A stretch of 64,000 bases of DNA. It comes from Bacteroidota bacterium. GTDB lineage: Bacteria; Bacteroidota; Bacteroidia; Chitinophagales; Chitinophagaceae. Each line of letters begins with the position of its first letter. Position 1 is the first letter of the stretch. A model generated the notes under the pieces. It was not told the origin of the DNA, did no database searches, and saw nothing but the letters and a program-made list of their open reading frames with translations. A program made the translations under genes and the position numbers. The stretch spans positions 62,001-126,000 of the forward strand of contig VGFP01000002.1 of assembly GCA_016868855.1 (NCBI GenBank), given 5' to 3'. Below are positions 26,286 through 34,929 of this stretch, piece after piece.

Positions 26286-27536
26286 ATGGAACTTAAACGA
26301 GTTGTAGTCACCGGAATGGGTGCCATCACGCCTATCGGCAATACCGCACAAGCATATTGGGAGGGGTTGTTGAATGGTGTATCAGGTGCAGATAAGATCA
26401 CACTCTTCGATGCAACTAAATTCAAAACACAGTTTGCGTGTGAAGTAAAGGGGTTTGATCCTGTAGCCTATCTTGACAAAAAAGAAGCACGCAAAGTAGA
26501 TCGATTTACCCAGCTTGCACTTGTTTCAAGTGATGAAGCCGTCAACGATGCGGGTATCAACAAAGAAAATGTCAATCCCGATCGCATCGGCGTAATTTTT
26601 TCAAGCGGTATTGGCGGACTCTTGACATTCCAGGAAGAGGTCATGGCCTATGCAAAAGGCGATGGTACACCTCGTTTCAACCCATTCTTCATTCCCAAAA
26701 TGATACTGGACATTGCAGCTGGACATATTTCCATGCGGCATGGTTTCCGTGGACCCAATTTCGCGGTGGTCAGTGCATGCGCGTCATCAACCCATGGTAT
26801 TCTCGAAGCATTCAACTATATCCGATTGGGCAAAGCAGATGCAATTGTAGCAGGCGGAAGTGAAGCGGTGGTATGCGATGCAGGTGTTGCAGGTTTCAAT
26901 GCCATGAAAGCACTGAGTGAACGCAACGACGCTCCCAAAACTGCCTCAAGACCCTTTGATAAAGAAAGAGATGGTTTTGTGATGGGAGAGGGAAGTGGAG
27001 CAGTTGTGTTGGAAGAATTGGAGCATGCCCAAAAACGCGGAGCAAAAATTTATGCGGAAATAGTTGGAGGTGGTGCAACTGCAGATGCTTATCATATCAC
27101 AGCACCCCACCCGGAAGGTTTGGGTGCATTGAATGTAATGAGAGTAGCACTTGAGGAAGCAGGGATGCAACCAACCGACATTGACTATATCAATGTACAT
27201 GGTACATCTACACCCCTGGGTGATATTGCAGAAACAAAGGCGATCCTCAATGTATTTGGTGATCATGCATACAAGTTGAATATCAGTTCTACAAAATCCA
27301 TGACTGGTCATTTGCTGGGTGCTGCAGGAGCCATTGAAACCATTGCCTGCATCCATGCGGTTGTACATGATTGTGTTCCACCAACCATCAACCATTTTAC
27401 AGATGACGATCAATTGGATACTCAACTGAATCTGACCTTCTGGAAGCCGCAGAAAAGAACTGTTAGGGCTGCCCTTAACAATACATTCGGATTCGGCGGA
27501 CACAACGCATCAATCATCATAAAGAAGTACCTTTAA
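26286..27536 (+). CDS. fabF: 3-oxoacyl-[acyl-carrier-protein] synthase II
   Basis: Condensing enzyme that extends acyl-ACP with malonyl-ACP. It has 416 residues. The catalytic Cys is residue 165 (VVSACASSTH); the two active-site His are in NVHGTSTPLGD and TKSMTGHLLGAAGA, and the C-terminal loop is NNTFGFGGHNAS. It is between acpP and rnc in one transcription unit. Confidence 0.97.
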   Translation: MELKRVVVTGMGAITPIGNTAQAYWEGLLNGVSGADKITLFDATKFKTQFACEVKGFDPVAYLDKKEARKVDRFTQLALVSSDEAVNDAGINKENVNPDRIGVIFSSGIGGLLTFQEEVMAYAKGDGTPRFNPFFIPKMILDIAAGHISMRHGFRGPNFAVVSACASSTHGILEAFNYIRLGKADAIVAGGSEAVVCDAGVAGFNAMKALSERNDAPKTASRPFDKERDGFVMGEGSGAVVLEELEHAQKRGAKIYAEIVGGGATADAYHITAPHPEGLGALNVMRVALEEAGMQPTDIDYINVHGTSTPLGDIAETKAILNVFGDHAYKLNISSTKSMTGHLLGAAGAIETIACIHAVVHDCVPPTINHFTDDDQLDTQLNLTFWKPQKRTVRAALNNTFGFGGHNASIIIKKYL

Positions 27537-27582
27537 GAGAACTGCTCATCAGGCAACCGTTTAAAGTAAAAACATTCGTTGA

Positions 27583-28293
27583 GTGCTTTACAGACTCTAT
27601 TATATTTTCAGCAACAGTCATCGCAAAGAATTTTTAAGACATCTTGTCAATTTGCTTGGGTTCAGACCGGGAAAAATGAGTCTATACGTTGCAGCACTTT
27701 CTCACCGATCTATCAAAGAAAAAGCAACTGATAACAACGAACGCTTGGAGTACTTGGGAGATGCTATACTTGGGGGCATCATTGCAGACTATCTCTTCAT
27801 GAAATATCCCTACAAGGGAGAAGGATTCCTAACTGAAATGCGCAGCAAAATGGTGAATCGTCAGATGCTGAATGACATCGCCATCAGAATGGGACTCAAA
27901 AAAATCACTTCCTACAACAGGCAGGACGGCTCATTGAAGTCGAGTCAAATTTTTGGCAACGCCTTGGAAGCGCTTGTAGGAGCAATATATATTGATAAAG
28001 GGTACAAGGCAACCAAAAAATGGGTATTTAAAAAAATAATCATTCCTCATTTGTTTGCAGAAGATTTAGAGCAGGTTGAAATCAACCAGAAAAACAAATT
28101 GTACAGCTGGGCCAATAAATCAGGTAAACTCCTCGAATTTGAAACCATCGACGAGAAAATGGAAAATGGCAGAAGGTTGTTTACAGTTGGTGCCATTGTT
28201 GACGGAGAAGTCATGGCCGAAGGAAAGGCATTCAATAAAAAAGACGCTGGACAAATCGCGGCACAAAATGCAGTAGAGAAATTGAATCTCTGA
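27583..28293 (+). CDS. rnc: Ribonuclease III
   Basis: Double-strand-specific endoribonuclease for rRNA and mRNA processing. The product has 236 residues from a GTG that directly follows an in-frame stop; an ATG 31 codons later would remove conserved N-terminal helices. The signature NERLEYLGDAIL is intact, the second acidic cluster is in IFGNALEALVGAIYID, and a double-strand RNA-binding domain covers about residues 163-235, ending DAGQIAAQNAVEKL. It follows fabF by 46 bases. Confidence 0.95.
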   Translation: MLYRLYYIFSNSHRKEFLRHLVNLLGFRPGKMSLYVAALSHRSIKEKATDNNERLEYLGDAILGGIIADYLFMKYPYKGEGFLTEMRSKMVNRQMLNDIAIRMGLKKITSYNRQDGSLKSSQIFGNALEALVGAIYIDKGYKATKKWVFKKIIIPHLFAEDLEQVEINQKNKLYSWANKSGKLLEFETIDEKMENGRRLFTVGAIVDGEVMAEGKAFNKKDAGQIAAQNAVEKLNL

Positions 28294-28301
28294 ATCGATC
28301 T

Positions 28302-28703
28302 CTATTCTATTTCCTGGCACAACTCTATCAGCACTCCATTGGTGCACTTTGGATGAAGGAATACAATCAGTTTGTTGTCTGCCCCTTTTTTGGGTATCTC
28401 ACTGATGAATTCAAATCCTTCTTTTTTCAATTCATCAATTTTTTTCATGATATCATGTACCCCAAACGCGATATGATGCATTCCCTCTCCTTTTTTCTCA
28501 ATGAATTTTGCAATCACACCTTCAGGATCCATTCCTTCCAGCAATTCAACCTTGCTTTCACCTGTTTGGAAAAATGCGGTTTTTACCCTTTCAGATGGAA
28601 CCTCCTCGATTTTATAACAGGGATTCCCAAGTATTTTTTCGAATAGCGGAATACTTGTTGAAAGTGACTTCACTGCAATGGCAATATGTTCAATTTTATG
28701 CAT
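28302..28703 (-). CDS. mce: Methylmalonyl-CoA epimerase
   Basis: Interconverts (R)- and (S)-methylmalonyl-CoA for the B12-dependent mutase. It has 133 residues of the glyoxalase/VOC fold. Metal ligands are seen in HKIEHIAIAV at the N-terminus, in MHHIAFGVHD and in the final GVLIELCQ; ESKVELLEGMDPEG is family-typical. It is monocistronic, convergent with rnc (8 bases apart) and divergent from the IscA-type gene. No mutase gene is in the window. Confidence 0.94.
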   Translation of the reverse strand: MHKIEHIAIAVKSLSTSIPLFEKILGNPCYKIEEVPSERVKTAFFQTGESKVELLEGMDPEGVIAKFIEKKGEGMHHIAFGVHDIMKKIDELKKEGFEFISEIPKKGADNKLIVFLHPKCTNGVLIELCQEIE

Positions 28704-28745
28704 TGTTTAATAAAAGTACTATTCATTTCTTAATCCAGTATGTGC

Positions 28746-28753
28746 TAAATTTG
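28746..28753 (+). promoter_or_regulatory. TAnnTTTG box (TAAATTTG) before the IscA-type gene
   Basis: Exact -7 consensus ending 17 bases before the ATG at 28771. No convincing TTG at the usual upstream spacing. Confidence 0.5.
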
Positions 28754-28770
28754 CAATATAATATCTACCT

Positions 28771-29121
28771 ATGGTTGAATCCAGTATGATGACTGGCATT
28801 TTTATCAGTGACAAAGCAAAAGAGAGGGTCTCCAAACTGCTTGCAGATGAGGGCAGGGGAGAAGATTATTTTGTAAGGGTCAGTGTTGTAAGTGGCGGAT
28901 GCTCAGGACTCACCTATAAGATGGATTTTGACAATGAGATCAAGCAGGGAGATCAGATTTTTGAAGACAAGGGCTTGAAGTTGGTCACTGACAGAAAAAG
29001 TATTTTATATCTTTTCAATACCACCCTTGATTTTTCTGATGGATTGAACGGTAAAGGTTTTCATTTCATCAATCCAAATGCCAACCGAACATGTGCTTGC
29101 GGAGAAAGTTTCTCGGTTTAG
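28771..29121 (+). CDS. HesB/IscA/SufA-family iron-sulfur assembly protein
   Basis: A-type carrier or scaffold that delivers Fe-S clusters. It has 116 residues, or about 110 if one of the Met at residues 6-7 is the start. The three conserved Cys are present: one in VSGGCSGLTYKM and two in the C-terminal CACGESF. Alone among its neighbours in this pathway; no isc or suf operon is in the window. Its stop overlaps the end of the frameshifted T9SS cargo gene on the other strand. Confidence 0.93.
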   Translation: MVESSMMTGIFISDKAKERVSKLLADEGRGEDYFVRVSVVSGGCSGLTYKMDFDNEIKQGDQIFEDKGLKLVTDRKSILYLFNTTLDFSDGLNGKGFHFINPNANRTCACGESFSV

Positions 29122-29252
29122 AGTTTCACAAAAGGTATTTGCCTGAGCACACCCTTTGAAACCATTTGCAAAGAATACATTCCTGTTGAAAGCATTGAAA
29201 CATCCATCCTGATGGTTTTACCCAATTTGGTATAATTCAGTTTGATTTTTTT
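29118..29252 (-). pseudogene. Out-of-frame remainder of a T9SS C-terminal sorting domain
   Basis: On the minus strand, past an A7 tract (T7 at 29246-29252), the -1 frame stays open for 42 codons: IKLNYTKLGKTIRMDVSM, then LSTGMYSLQMVSKGVLRQIP, then FVKL and stop. This is the second half of a type A T9SS sorting domain. Joined to the upstream frame, which ends its homologous part at HMMAKK, it rebuilds the common ...M-M-G-K-K-I pattern. One extra A in the tract would restore a 756-residue protein. Either the base is missing in the sequence, or the gene is mutated, or slippage makes the full form. Confidence 0.85.
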
Positions 29253-31387
29253 GCCATCATATGCAGCGGCCCAAACCGGTGCTGGATCTCTTCTGCAGAC
29301 TCCAAAAACAACTGATGTAGAAATGGATTGGGGTAGAGGGATTGATTCAACTTTTCATGCTCTAGTAAAAGAATATTTGAAAAGCGATGTGTATTGTTTT
29401 TGTGTACAGCAATCACTCTGAAAAAGGCCATGTTTGCATAATGCCTTTTCAATACATAATGATACGTATGAGAGATAACTGGTAAGGCCTTCAATGAATC
29501 AACGGGATGAAAAAGATATCCATCTGAAGAGCATTCTACGATATATTGATGTACTTGTTCATTGCTGTCGTATTTCCATGAAAGTGCCATCTCTCCATTC
29601 TTTTTGTAATTGGACAATTGAAATCGATTGCTCGACAATGCGACCTGTTGAATCGATCCAGTTGTATAGGTGGATGTTTTTAAATTGGTTCTTGTTTCAA
29701 TGGAATAAGGAATGGGATTGTTGCTGATCAGTGGCAGCATTTCCCATTTCATGTCTCCATTTATTCTTACAACATAAGTATTGCTGAGTAAAATTTTCTG
29801 TGTGGTAAAAAATACCATCCTTCTGAATGCATGAATCGATTCAATATTGCTGCATTTCAGTTTCCAGTATTCTGAACCATTGATGCTTTTGACCGGAAAC
29901 TCCATAGCTGTTTCCTTTGTTTGATAGCCAGTATCCATGTATTCAGCTTTGATGGTTTCATTTTTACGAACATCAAGAAGAATAGGAGCATATTTCATTT
30001 TCTTACCAATTGGGATCATCATCTGTCCGCTGTCTGTCGCTACAAAAGAAAGGGGCCCATCTATAAAGGCATACTCATTGCCTCTGATGAATTTGCCCTT
30101 GAATACGGGCAAACGTATCGAATCAGTATTGCATATGCCTTGTTGCAGATACAATGAATCATTTATTTCAATGGAACCTGATAAGAACAGGGTCCCTTTT
30201 TTATTGACGGAAAGTGAAGCAATGGAACTTGGAATACCCGAGCCGGTTGCTTGATCTCTGTCTCCATTATACAGCAATCTTAACGAATCACCCATTATCA
30301 ATAGGGGAGCTCTTAGTCCACCTTTGCTTGTATCTTTTGAAATACCCTCCGGATGTGCTGTTGATAATGATGCACTGTTGTGAATCTTGATGCCTACAGA
30401 TGATTTCACATAGCATGTATCCAGTATCAGTGAGGTTCGGGTATTTTGGATGATCCAGCCATTTTCGATGTGTAGATTGGATAACAGGATATTGTTTTTG
30501 GAACCCATGATCCATTGGTTGAAATGACTTCCAGTCAATACTTTTCCATTTATGACAATCCTGCTTTCTTCTCCACTCAATTGAAAAGATCTCCCCACGC
30601 TGTCTGGAGAAGCAGGATTCAATGACAACTGACCATCCACCAGTACATCCCCTTTTATATCAATATTTTTAACCAGCGAGGAGGTAAGTGCAGCATTCTT
30701 TCCAACAATCAAGTCACCTTGAATGCTTAGAGAATTCGAACCACTTCCGCTGTATGATTTTTTCAACGATTCATTTGCACTCAATTGAAGTGTACCAAAT
30801 TTCCTGCCCGACAAGGAAAGGGTATATCCGCTGTTTCCGGGTACATCAAATTCTACTATTCCTTTGTTACTGGCTGAGTCAATCTCGAGTTTTGAAATCA
30901 AATAAGAATTTCCCCGGACGGTTTTGTGTACATATCTTCCTCCATTTTTGATATAGACTTTGCCATTCAAAGAGAAAATATTCCCACTGCTTGCACCTGA
31001 GTGGTTGATCAGCGTTGCGTTCTTCTCCAGTATGATATTTTTTTCTGTTGAGAGGGTGAAAAGGGCTATTGGTAGATTACTGGATGGGGAAATTTCCAGC
31101 ACAATCGCATTGGTATCATTGGGGCGAATGGTGAGTGATTGAATGACAATGCTGTCTGGACCATTGATCCTTATTGTATAGGAACCATTTCTTTTGCTGT
31201 TGCCCAGTAAAACATGTTCTGCATCAGAGGGAACACAATCCGGAAACCAGTTTTTGGGATTCTGCCAGAGACTGTCGCCCGCCTCACCATCCCATGTTTT
31301 TTGTGCATGTATTTCTGCAAATACACATATGTTCACACAGATCATTATCCACCTCAGCATTCCCATTCCCACTGTTTTCAAGAGCAA
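29237..31387 (-). CDS. Secreted T9SS cargo-type protein (C-terminus frameshifted)
   Basis: As it stands the frame encodes 716 residues. A signal peptide covers about residues 1-29 (ending AEIHAQ). The mature part starts KTWDGEAGDSLWQNPKNWFP, common in Bacteroidota surface proteins, and continues as repetitive beta structure up to about residue 480 (a likely beta-helix with NG, LSL and I-x-G patterns). A fibronectin-like stretch follows at about 605-675 (LSWKYDSNEQVHQYIVECSSDG). The T9SS sorting domain begins LYPNPF near residue 684 but is cut short by a frameshift at an A7 tract. Function unknown; if the sorting domain is really lost, export through the outer membrane should fail. Monocistronic, divergent from gldF. 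Confidence 0.85.
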   Translation of the reverse strand: MLLKTVGMGMLRWIMICVNICVFAEIHAQKTWDGEAGDSLWQNPKNWFPDCVPSDAEHVLLGNSKRNGSYTIRINGPDSIVIQSLTIRPNDTNAIVLEISPSSNLPIALFTLSTEKNIILEKNATLINHSGASSGNIFSLNGKVYIKNGGRYVHKTVRGNSYLISKLEIDSASNKGIVEFDVPGNSGYTLSLSGRKFGTLQLSANESLKKSYSGSGSNSLSIQGDLIVGKNAALTSSLVKNIDIKGDVLVDGQLSLNPASPDSVGRSFQLSGEESRIVINGKVLTGSHFNQWIMGSKNNILLSNLHIENGWIIQNTRTSLILDTCYVKSSVGIKIHNSASLSTAHPEGISKDTSKGGLRAPLLIMGDSLRLLYNGDRDQATGSGIPSSIASLSVNKKGTLFLSGSIEINDSLYLQQGICNTDSIRLPVFKGKFIRGNEYAFIDGPLSFVATDSGQMMIPIGKKMKYAPILLDVRKNETIKAEYMDTGYQTKETAMEFPVKSINGSEYWKLKCSNIESIHAFRRMVFFTTQKILLSNTYVVRINGDMKWEMLPLISNNPIPYSIETRTNLKTSTYTTGSIQQVALSSNRFQLSNYKKNGEMALSWKYDSNEQVHQYIVECSSDGYLFHPVDSLKALPVISHTYHYVLKRHYANMAFFRVIAVHKNNTHRFSNILLLEHEKLNQSLYPNPFLHQLFLESAEEIQHRFGPLHMMAKKSN

Positions 31388-31430
31388 GTTAATCGTCCGA
31401 TTAAAAAAATATTGTGTTTTATCACTTCAT

Positions 31431-31464
31431 TTGGATGTAATTTTCTCCAGTTCCCGTAATCTTG
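31431..31464 (+). promoter_or_regulatory. Candidate gldFG promoter
   Basis: TTG at 31431-31433, 23 bases of spacer, then TAATCTTG at 31457-31464 (one mismatch from TAnnTTTG), ending 9 bases before the gldF ATG. Confidence 0.4.
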
Positions 31465-31473
31465 CAATCAATT

Positions 31474-32199
31474 ATGCGGACCATCATAGGCAAGGAATGG
31501 ATTCAATTTTTTTCTGGGTGGATGGGATTCATCACCATTGCTGTTTACCTGCTTGCTTCCGGCATGCTCCTGTTTTTTTATCCAGAACAAAACCTCTTTG
31601 ATGCAGGCTATGCGAGCCTGGATTCCTTTTTTGATTTCTCTCCACTGCTTTTGCTGATTCTTGTACCTGCCGTAACCATGAGAAGCTTCAGTGATGAGTA
31701 CAGAATGGGAACATTTGAGCTCCTGCAATCGCTTCCCATTCGATACACCTCGCTTGTAATGGGAAAGTTTATTTCTGTCGCATGTATTTGCCTGATCGCG
31801 CTGCTGGGGACTTTGGTATACGTATGGACGCTCCAGTATTTTTCATTGAATGGCATAGATCTAGGGGGAATAGCAGGGTCTTACGTGGGACTCCTTCTGT
31901 TGATACTAGGTTATGCTTCGATAGGGATATATATCAGTAGTTTGCTCAGCAATGCATTGACAAGTTTTATGCTTACGGTCTTCTCTTGTTTTGTTTTCTA
32001 TTATTTCTTTTATTTTTTCCCAGACTTTTATGTTGCCGGCCAAAATATAGGTTATTATATTTCTTTGATTGGCATGAAATATCATTTTGAAAATATCAGC
32101 AAAGGATATGTTTCAATAAGTGACCTCGTTTATTTCTTATCCGTAACAGGATTTTTCATTTATCAAACCATTGTGCATCTCAGTATACGCAACAAATGA
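31474..32199 (+). CDS. gldF: Gliding-associated ABC transporter permease GldF
   Basis: Integral membrane permease of an ABC-2-type transporter linked to gliding. From ATG 31474 it has 241 residues (an in-frame TTG four codons upstream is inside the promoter box). Six hydrophobic segments are seen, the first at residues 12-32. The motif VPAVTMRSFSDEYRMGTFELL near residues 63-83 is typical of GldF/NosY-like permeases. Its stop overlaps the gldG ATG (ATGA). The ATPase GldA is not in the window. Role in gliding is established for Flavobacterium only; gldF is not essential for gliding in all species. Confidence 0.92.
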   Translation: MRTIIGKEWIQFFSGWMGFITIAVYLLASGMLLFFYPEQNLFDAGYASLDSFFDFSPLLLLILVPAVTMRSFSDEYRMGTFELLQSLPIRYTSLVMGKFISVACICLIALLGTLVYVWTLQYFSLNGIDLGGIAGSYVGLLLLILGYASIGIYISSLLSNALTSFMLTVFSCFVFYYFFYFFPDFYVAGQNIGYYISLIGMKYHFENISKGYVSISDLVYFLSVTGFFIYQTIVHLSIRNK

Positions 32200-33920
32200 G
32201 AAAAAGCCGACCATATTATTTCCATTGGGCAGGAGGCATGCTGATCATACTTGTCATGAATTACATTTTTTCTTTCTGGACATCAGGACTTGATTTGACG
32301 GCAGATAAAAGATATACCATCTCCGAAGCCTCAATAGCTTTTGTACGAGATCTGAATGAGCCAATGGAGCTTACCGTATATCTAGATGGCGACATACCTC
32401 TTGGTTTCAGGCGTCTTGCTGCCTCTGCAGCCTACGTTGCCAATCATTACCACAGCGTCACAAAGGGAAAGTTTTCCATCAAATTTGAAGTGCCTGGTGA
32501 GGGACTAGCAGACAGCACAAAAGCAGTTTTATTTGATTCATTGCAGCAGATGGGAATTCATCCCACCAATGTGACTTCACAAAAACAAGATCAGTCACAA
32601 CGAAAAGAGACACTTGTTTTTCCAGGTGCCATCCTTTCATCTGCCAATGGGCAGGTTGGGATCGATTTTTTAGAGGGACAAAATAAGCTCGCAGGACAGG
32701 ATGCGCTTGTCAATGCAGAGGCACAGATGGAATACAAAATTACACGTGCTATTAAAATCTTGCAAAGAACTGAGCCGCCTGTTGTGGGATATTTATTGGG
32801 AAATGGAGAAACATTGGATTTAAGGGTCTATGATCTGATTGAAAATGTATTGAAGAAGGAATATGGATTTGGTTTAATCAATATCGACAGTATTCCTTAC
32901 GTACCTGAAGATTTCGATATCCTGCTTGTCAATCGACCTGCAATCCCTTTCAATGAAACCCAGAAACTAAAGCTGGATCAGTATATCATGCATGGCGGAA
33001 AAATGATTTGGGCCCTGGACAATGTTTATGCCAGTTTGGACAGCTTGCAGAAAAGCAAAGGATCTTTTGTTGCATTTGATATGGGTTTGAATTTGGATGA
33101 TCTGCTTTTTAAATACGGAGTAAGAGTCAACCGTGATTTGGTTCAGGACCTGGAATCAGACCAGGTTCCATCTATTGTTGGCAATATGGGCAATCAACCT
33201 CAAATACAATTGCTGCCATGGCCTTATGCACCACTGGCAGGTGATCCTGGCTATCATCCGATTTCAAGAAATCTGGACAAGGTACTTACTGCCTTTCCCC
33301 AATCCATCGATACAGTTAGTGCCAATGGTATTTCAAAAAGTATTTTACTTTCCAGTTCCATTTACAGCAGAAAGGTTTCTACACCTGCTTTGGTAGAATG
33401 GAAGCCTGTTAAATCAGAGGATGACTTAAAAAAATTCAGCGAAAAAAATATTCCAATTGCGGTACTCCTGGAGGGTACATTCAGTTCCGCTTTTAAAAAC
33501 AGAATTGCTGCAACTGAACAAAAGGAGCTGGAGAAGCTCAGCGGCTATCGATTTTTGAATGCAGCCATGCAGTCTGGCCAGATGATTGTAGTTGCAGACG
33601 GAGATATTTTTTCCAATCCCATCAGCGAAACAGATGGGCCGCTTGACATGGGAAGCAATCGCTATACCCGCATCCAATACGGCAATAAGGAGTTCTTGAA
33701 AAATATCCTTTTTTATCTATCAGACGGGAAGGGTTTGCTCACGTCCAGAGCCAAAAATTTTCAATTGCGTTTGCTCGACAAAGAGAAACTTGAGAATGAA
33801 CAAGCTTTTTGGAAATTTTTTAATCTCCTGGCTCCCATCTTTCTTCCATTTTTTTGTTTGATCTTGGTTCGGTTCATTAGAAAGCGCAAGTATTCTTTAT
33901 CTACTGTACAACAAGCTTGA
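32196..33920 (+). CDS. gldG: Gliding-associated ABC transporter substrate-binding subunit GldG
   Basis: Protein of 574 residues with a membrane segment near each end (residues 12-30, and the last about 25, LLAPIFLPFFCLILVRFI). Between them is the large periplasmic DUF4350/GldG domain: DLTADKRYTISEASIAF, AQMEYKITRAIKILQRT and VGYLLGNGE are family-typical. It overlaps gldF by 4 bases, so the two are translated together and are likely to form one complex. Confidence 0.93.
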   Translation: MRKSRPYYFHWAGGMLIILVMNYIFSFWTSGLDLTADKRYTISEASIAFVRDLNEPMELTVYLDGDIPLGFRRLAASAAYVANHYHSVTKGKFSIKFEVPGEGLADSTKAVLFDSLQQMGIHPTNVTSQKQDQSQRKETLVFPGAILSSANGQVGIDFLEGQNKLAGQDALVNAEAQMEYKITRAIKILQRTEPPVVGYLLGNGETLDLRVYDLIENVLKKEYGFGLINIDSIPYVPEDFDILLVNRPAIPFNETQKLKLDQYIMHGGKMIWALDNVYASLDSLQKSKGSFVAFDMGLNLDDLLFKYGVRVNRDLVQDLESDQVPSIVGNMGNQPQIQLLPWPYAPLAGDPGYHPISRNLDKVLTAFPQSIDTVSANGISKSILLSSSIYSRKVSTPALVEWKPVKSEDDLKKFSEKNIPIAVLLEGTFSSAFKNRIAATEQKELEKLSGYRFLNAAMQSGQMIVVADGDIFSNPISETDGPLDMGSNRYTRIQYGNKEFLKNILFYLSDGKGLLTSRAKNFQLRLLDKEKLENEQAFWKFFNLLAPIFLPFFCLILVRFIRKRKYSLSTVQQA

Positions 33921-33929
33921 TAGATTGAC

Positions 33930-33937
33930 TATCTTTG
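33930..33937 (+). promoter_or_regulatory. TAnnTTTG box (TATCTTTG) before terC
   Basis: Exact -7 consensus ending 17 bases before the preferred terC ATG at 33955. Its presence argues against the in-frame TTG at 33925 as the start. Confidence 0.5.
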
Positions 33938-33954
33938 CTGCATTAATTTCAAAT

Positions 33955-34929
33955 ATGAGTGTTGATCAGATCACCTATCTAACGTTTGGTATTGTATTGG
34001 TTTTTGCACTGGTACTTGACCTGGGATTGATGAGTAAAAAAAATTCCAGTATCAGCATCAAAAAAGCATTGTTTCAGACTATTTTTTGGGTAGGATTGTC
34101 CATCGCATTCGCTGTTTTTTTGTGGTTTGAAAAAACACCGCTCACAGCAACCAAATACTTCACTGCTTATTTAATGGAATGGTCACTTAGCATTGATAAT
34201 ATTTTCGTTTTTATTCTGATTTTTACATTTTTCAAAGTTGAAGAAGGCGATGCGGGAAGAGCATTGTTGGTTGGTATACTCCTGGCGATTGTTTTCAGGA
34301 TTATTTTCATCGCCATCGGTATTGAGTTGATTGATCGTTTTCATTGGATTTTGTACATATTTGGGTTCTTCTTGCTGTATACAGGCTATAAGCTTTTTCT
34401 TAAAAAGGATGAAGCCGAATTCGATCCTGCCAACACAAAGATTTATCAATGGATCAATCAATTTTTCCGTGTAAGTCTCATGGAACCCAAAGGGAGGTAT
34501 TTTGTCAAGTTGCATGGCAAGGTTTATTTTACGACACTTACTGTTGTAGTGATCATCCTCGCTTCTGTCGATGTTGCCTTTGCGCTGGACTCTATTCCAA
34601 CCGTTGTTTCATTGGTACGTCAAAATCCGAAAATCCCTTTTTCCAGCGATGACATCATGGTTATTTATTCCTCTAATATTTTTGCCATACTGGGACTTCG
34701 TTCACTTTTCTTTCTTTTGAAAGGTGCGGCAGATAAGTTTGATTATTTGCAACAGGGTATAGCGGTGGTTTTGATTTTTATCGGAATAAAAATGCTCATT
34801 GAGTACTTCCATATTCACATTGATATTCTTGTCTCTTTGGGTGTGATTGTGGTTTGCTTGGTTTCATCCATTTTATATTCACAGTATCATAACAGACGAA
34901 AGGCAAAGGCTGACTTGAATGCTTCATGA
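33955..34929 (+). CDS. TerC/Alx-family membrane protein
   Basis: Integral membrane protein of 324 residues from ATG 33955 with about nine hydrophobic segments. The family signature is clear: EWSLSIDNIFVFILIF (two acidic residues in a membrane helix) and ASVDVAFALDSIPTVVSL. TerC/Alx proteins are linked to metal (Mn2+, tellurite) homeostasis and, in some bacteria, to metalation of exported proteins. Its 3' end overlaps the murF-alr ATG (ATGA), suggesting coupled translation. Confidence 0.9.
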   Translation: MSVDQITYLTFGIVLVFALVLDLGLMSKKNSSISIKKALFQTIFWVGLSIAFAVFLWFEKTPLTATKYFTAYLMEWSLSIDNIFVFILIFTFFKVEEGDAGRALLVGILLAIVFRIIFIAIGIELIDRFHWILYIFGFFLLYTGYKLFLKKDEAEFDPANTKIYQWINQFFRVSLMEPKGRYFVKLHGKVYFTTLTVVVIILASVDVAFALDSIPTVVSLVRQNPKIPFSSDDIMVIYSSNIFAILGLRSLFFLLKGAADKFDYLQQGIAVVLIFIGIKMLIEYFHIHIDILVSLGVIVVCLVSSILYSQYHNRRKAKADLNAS

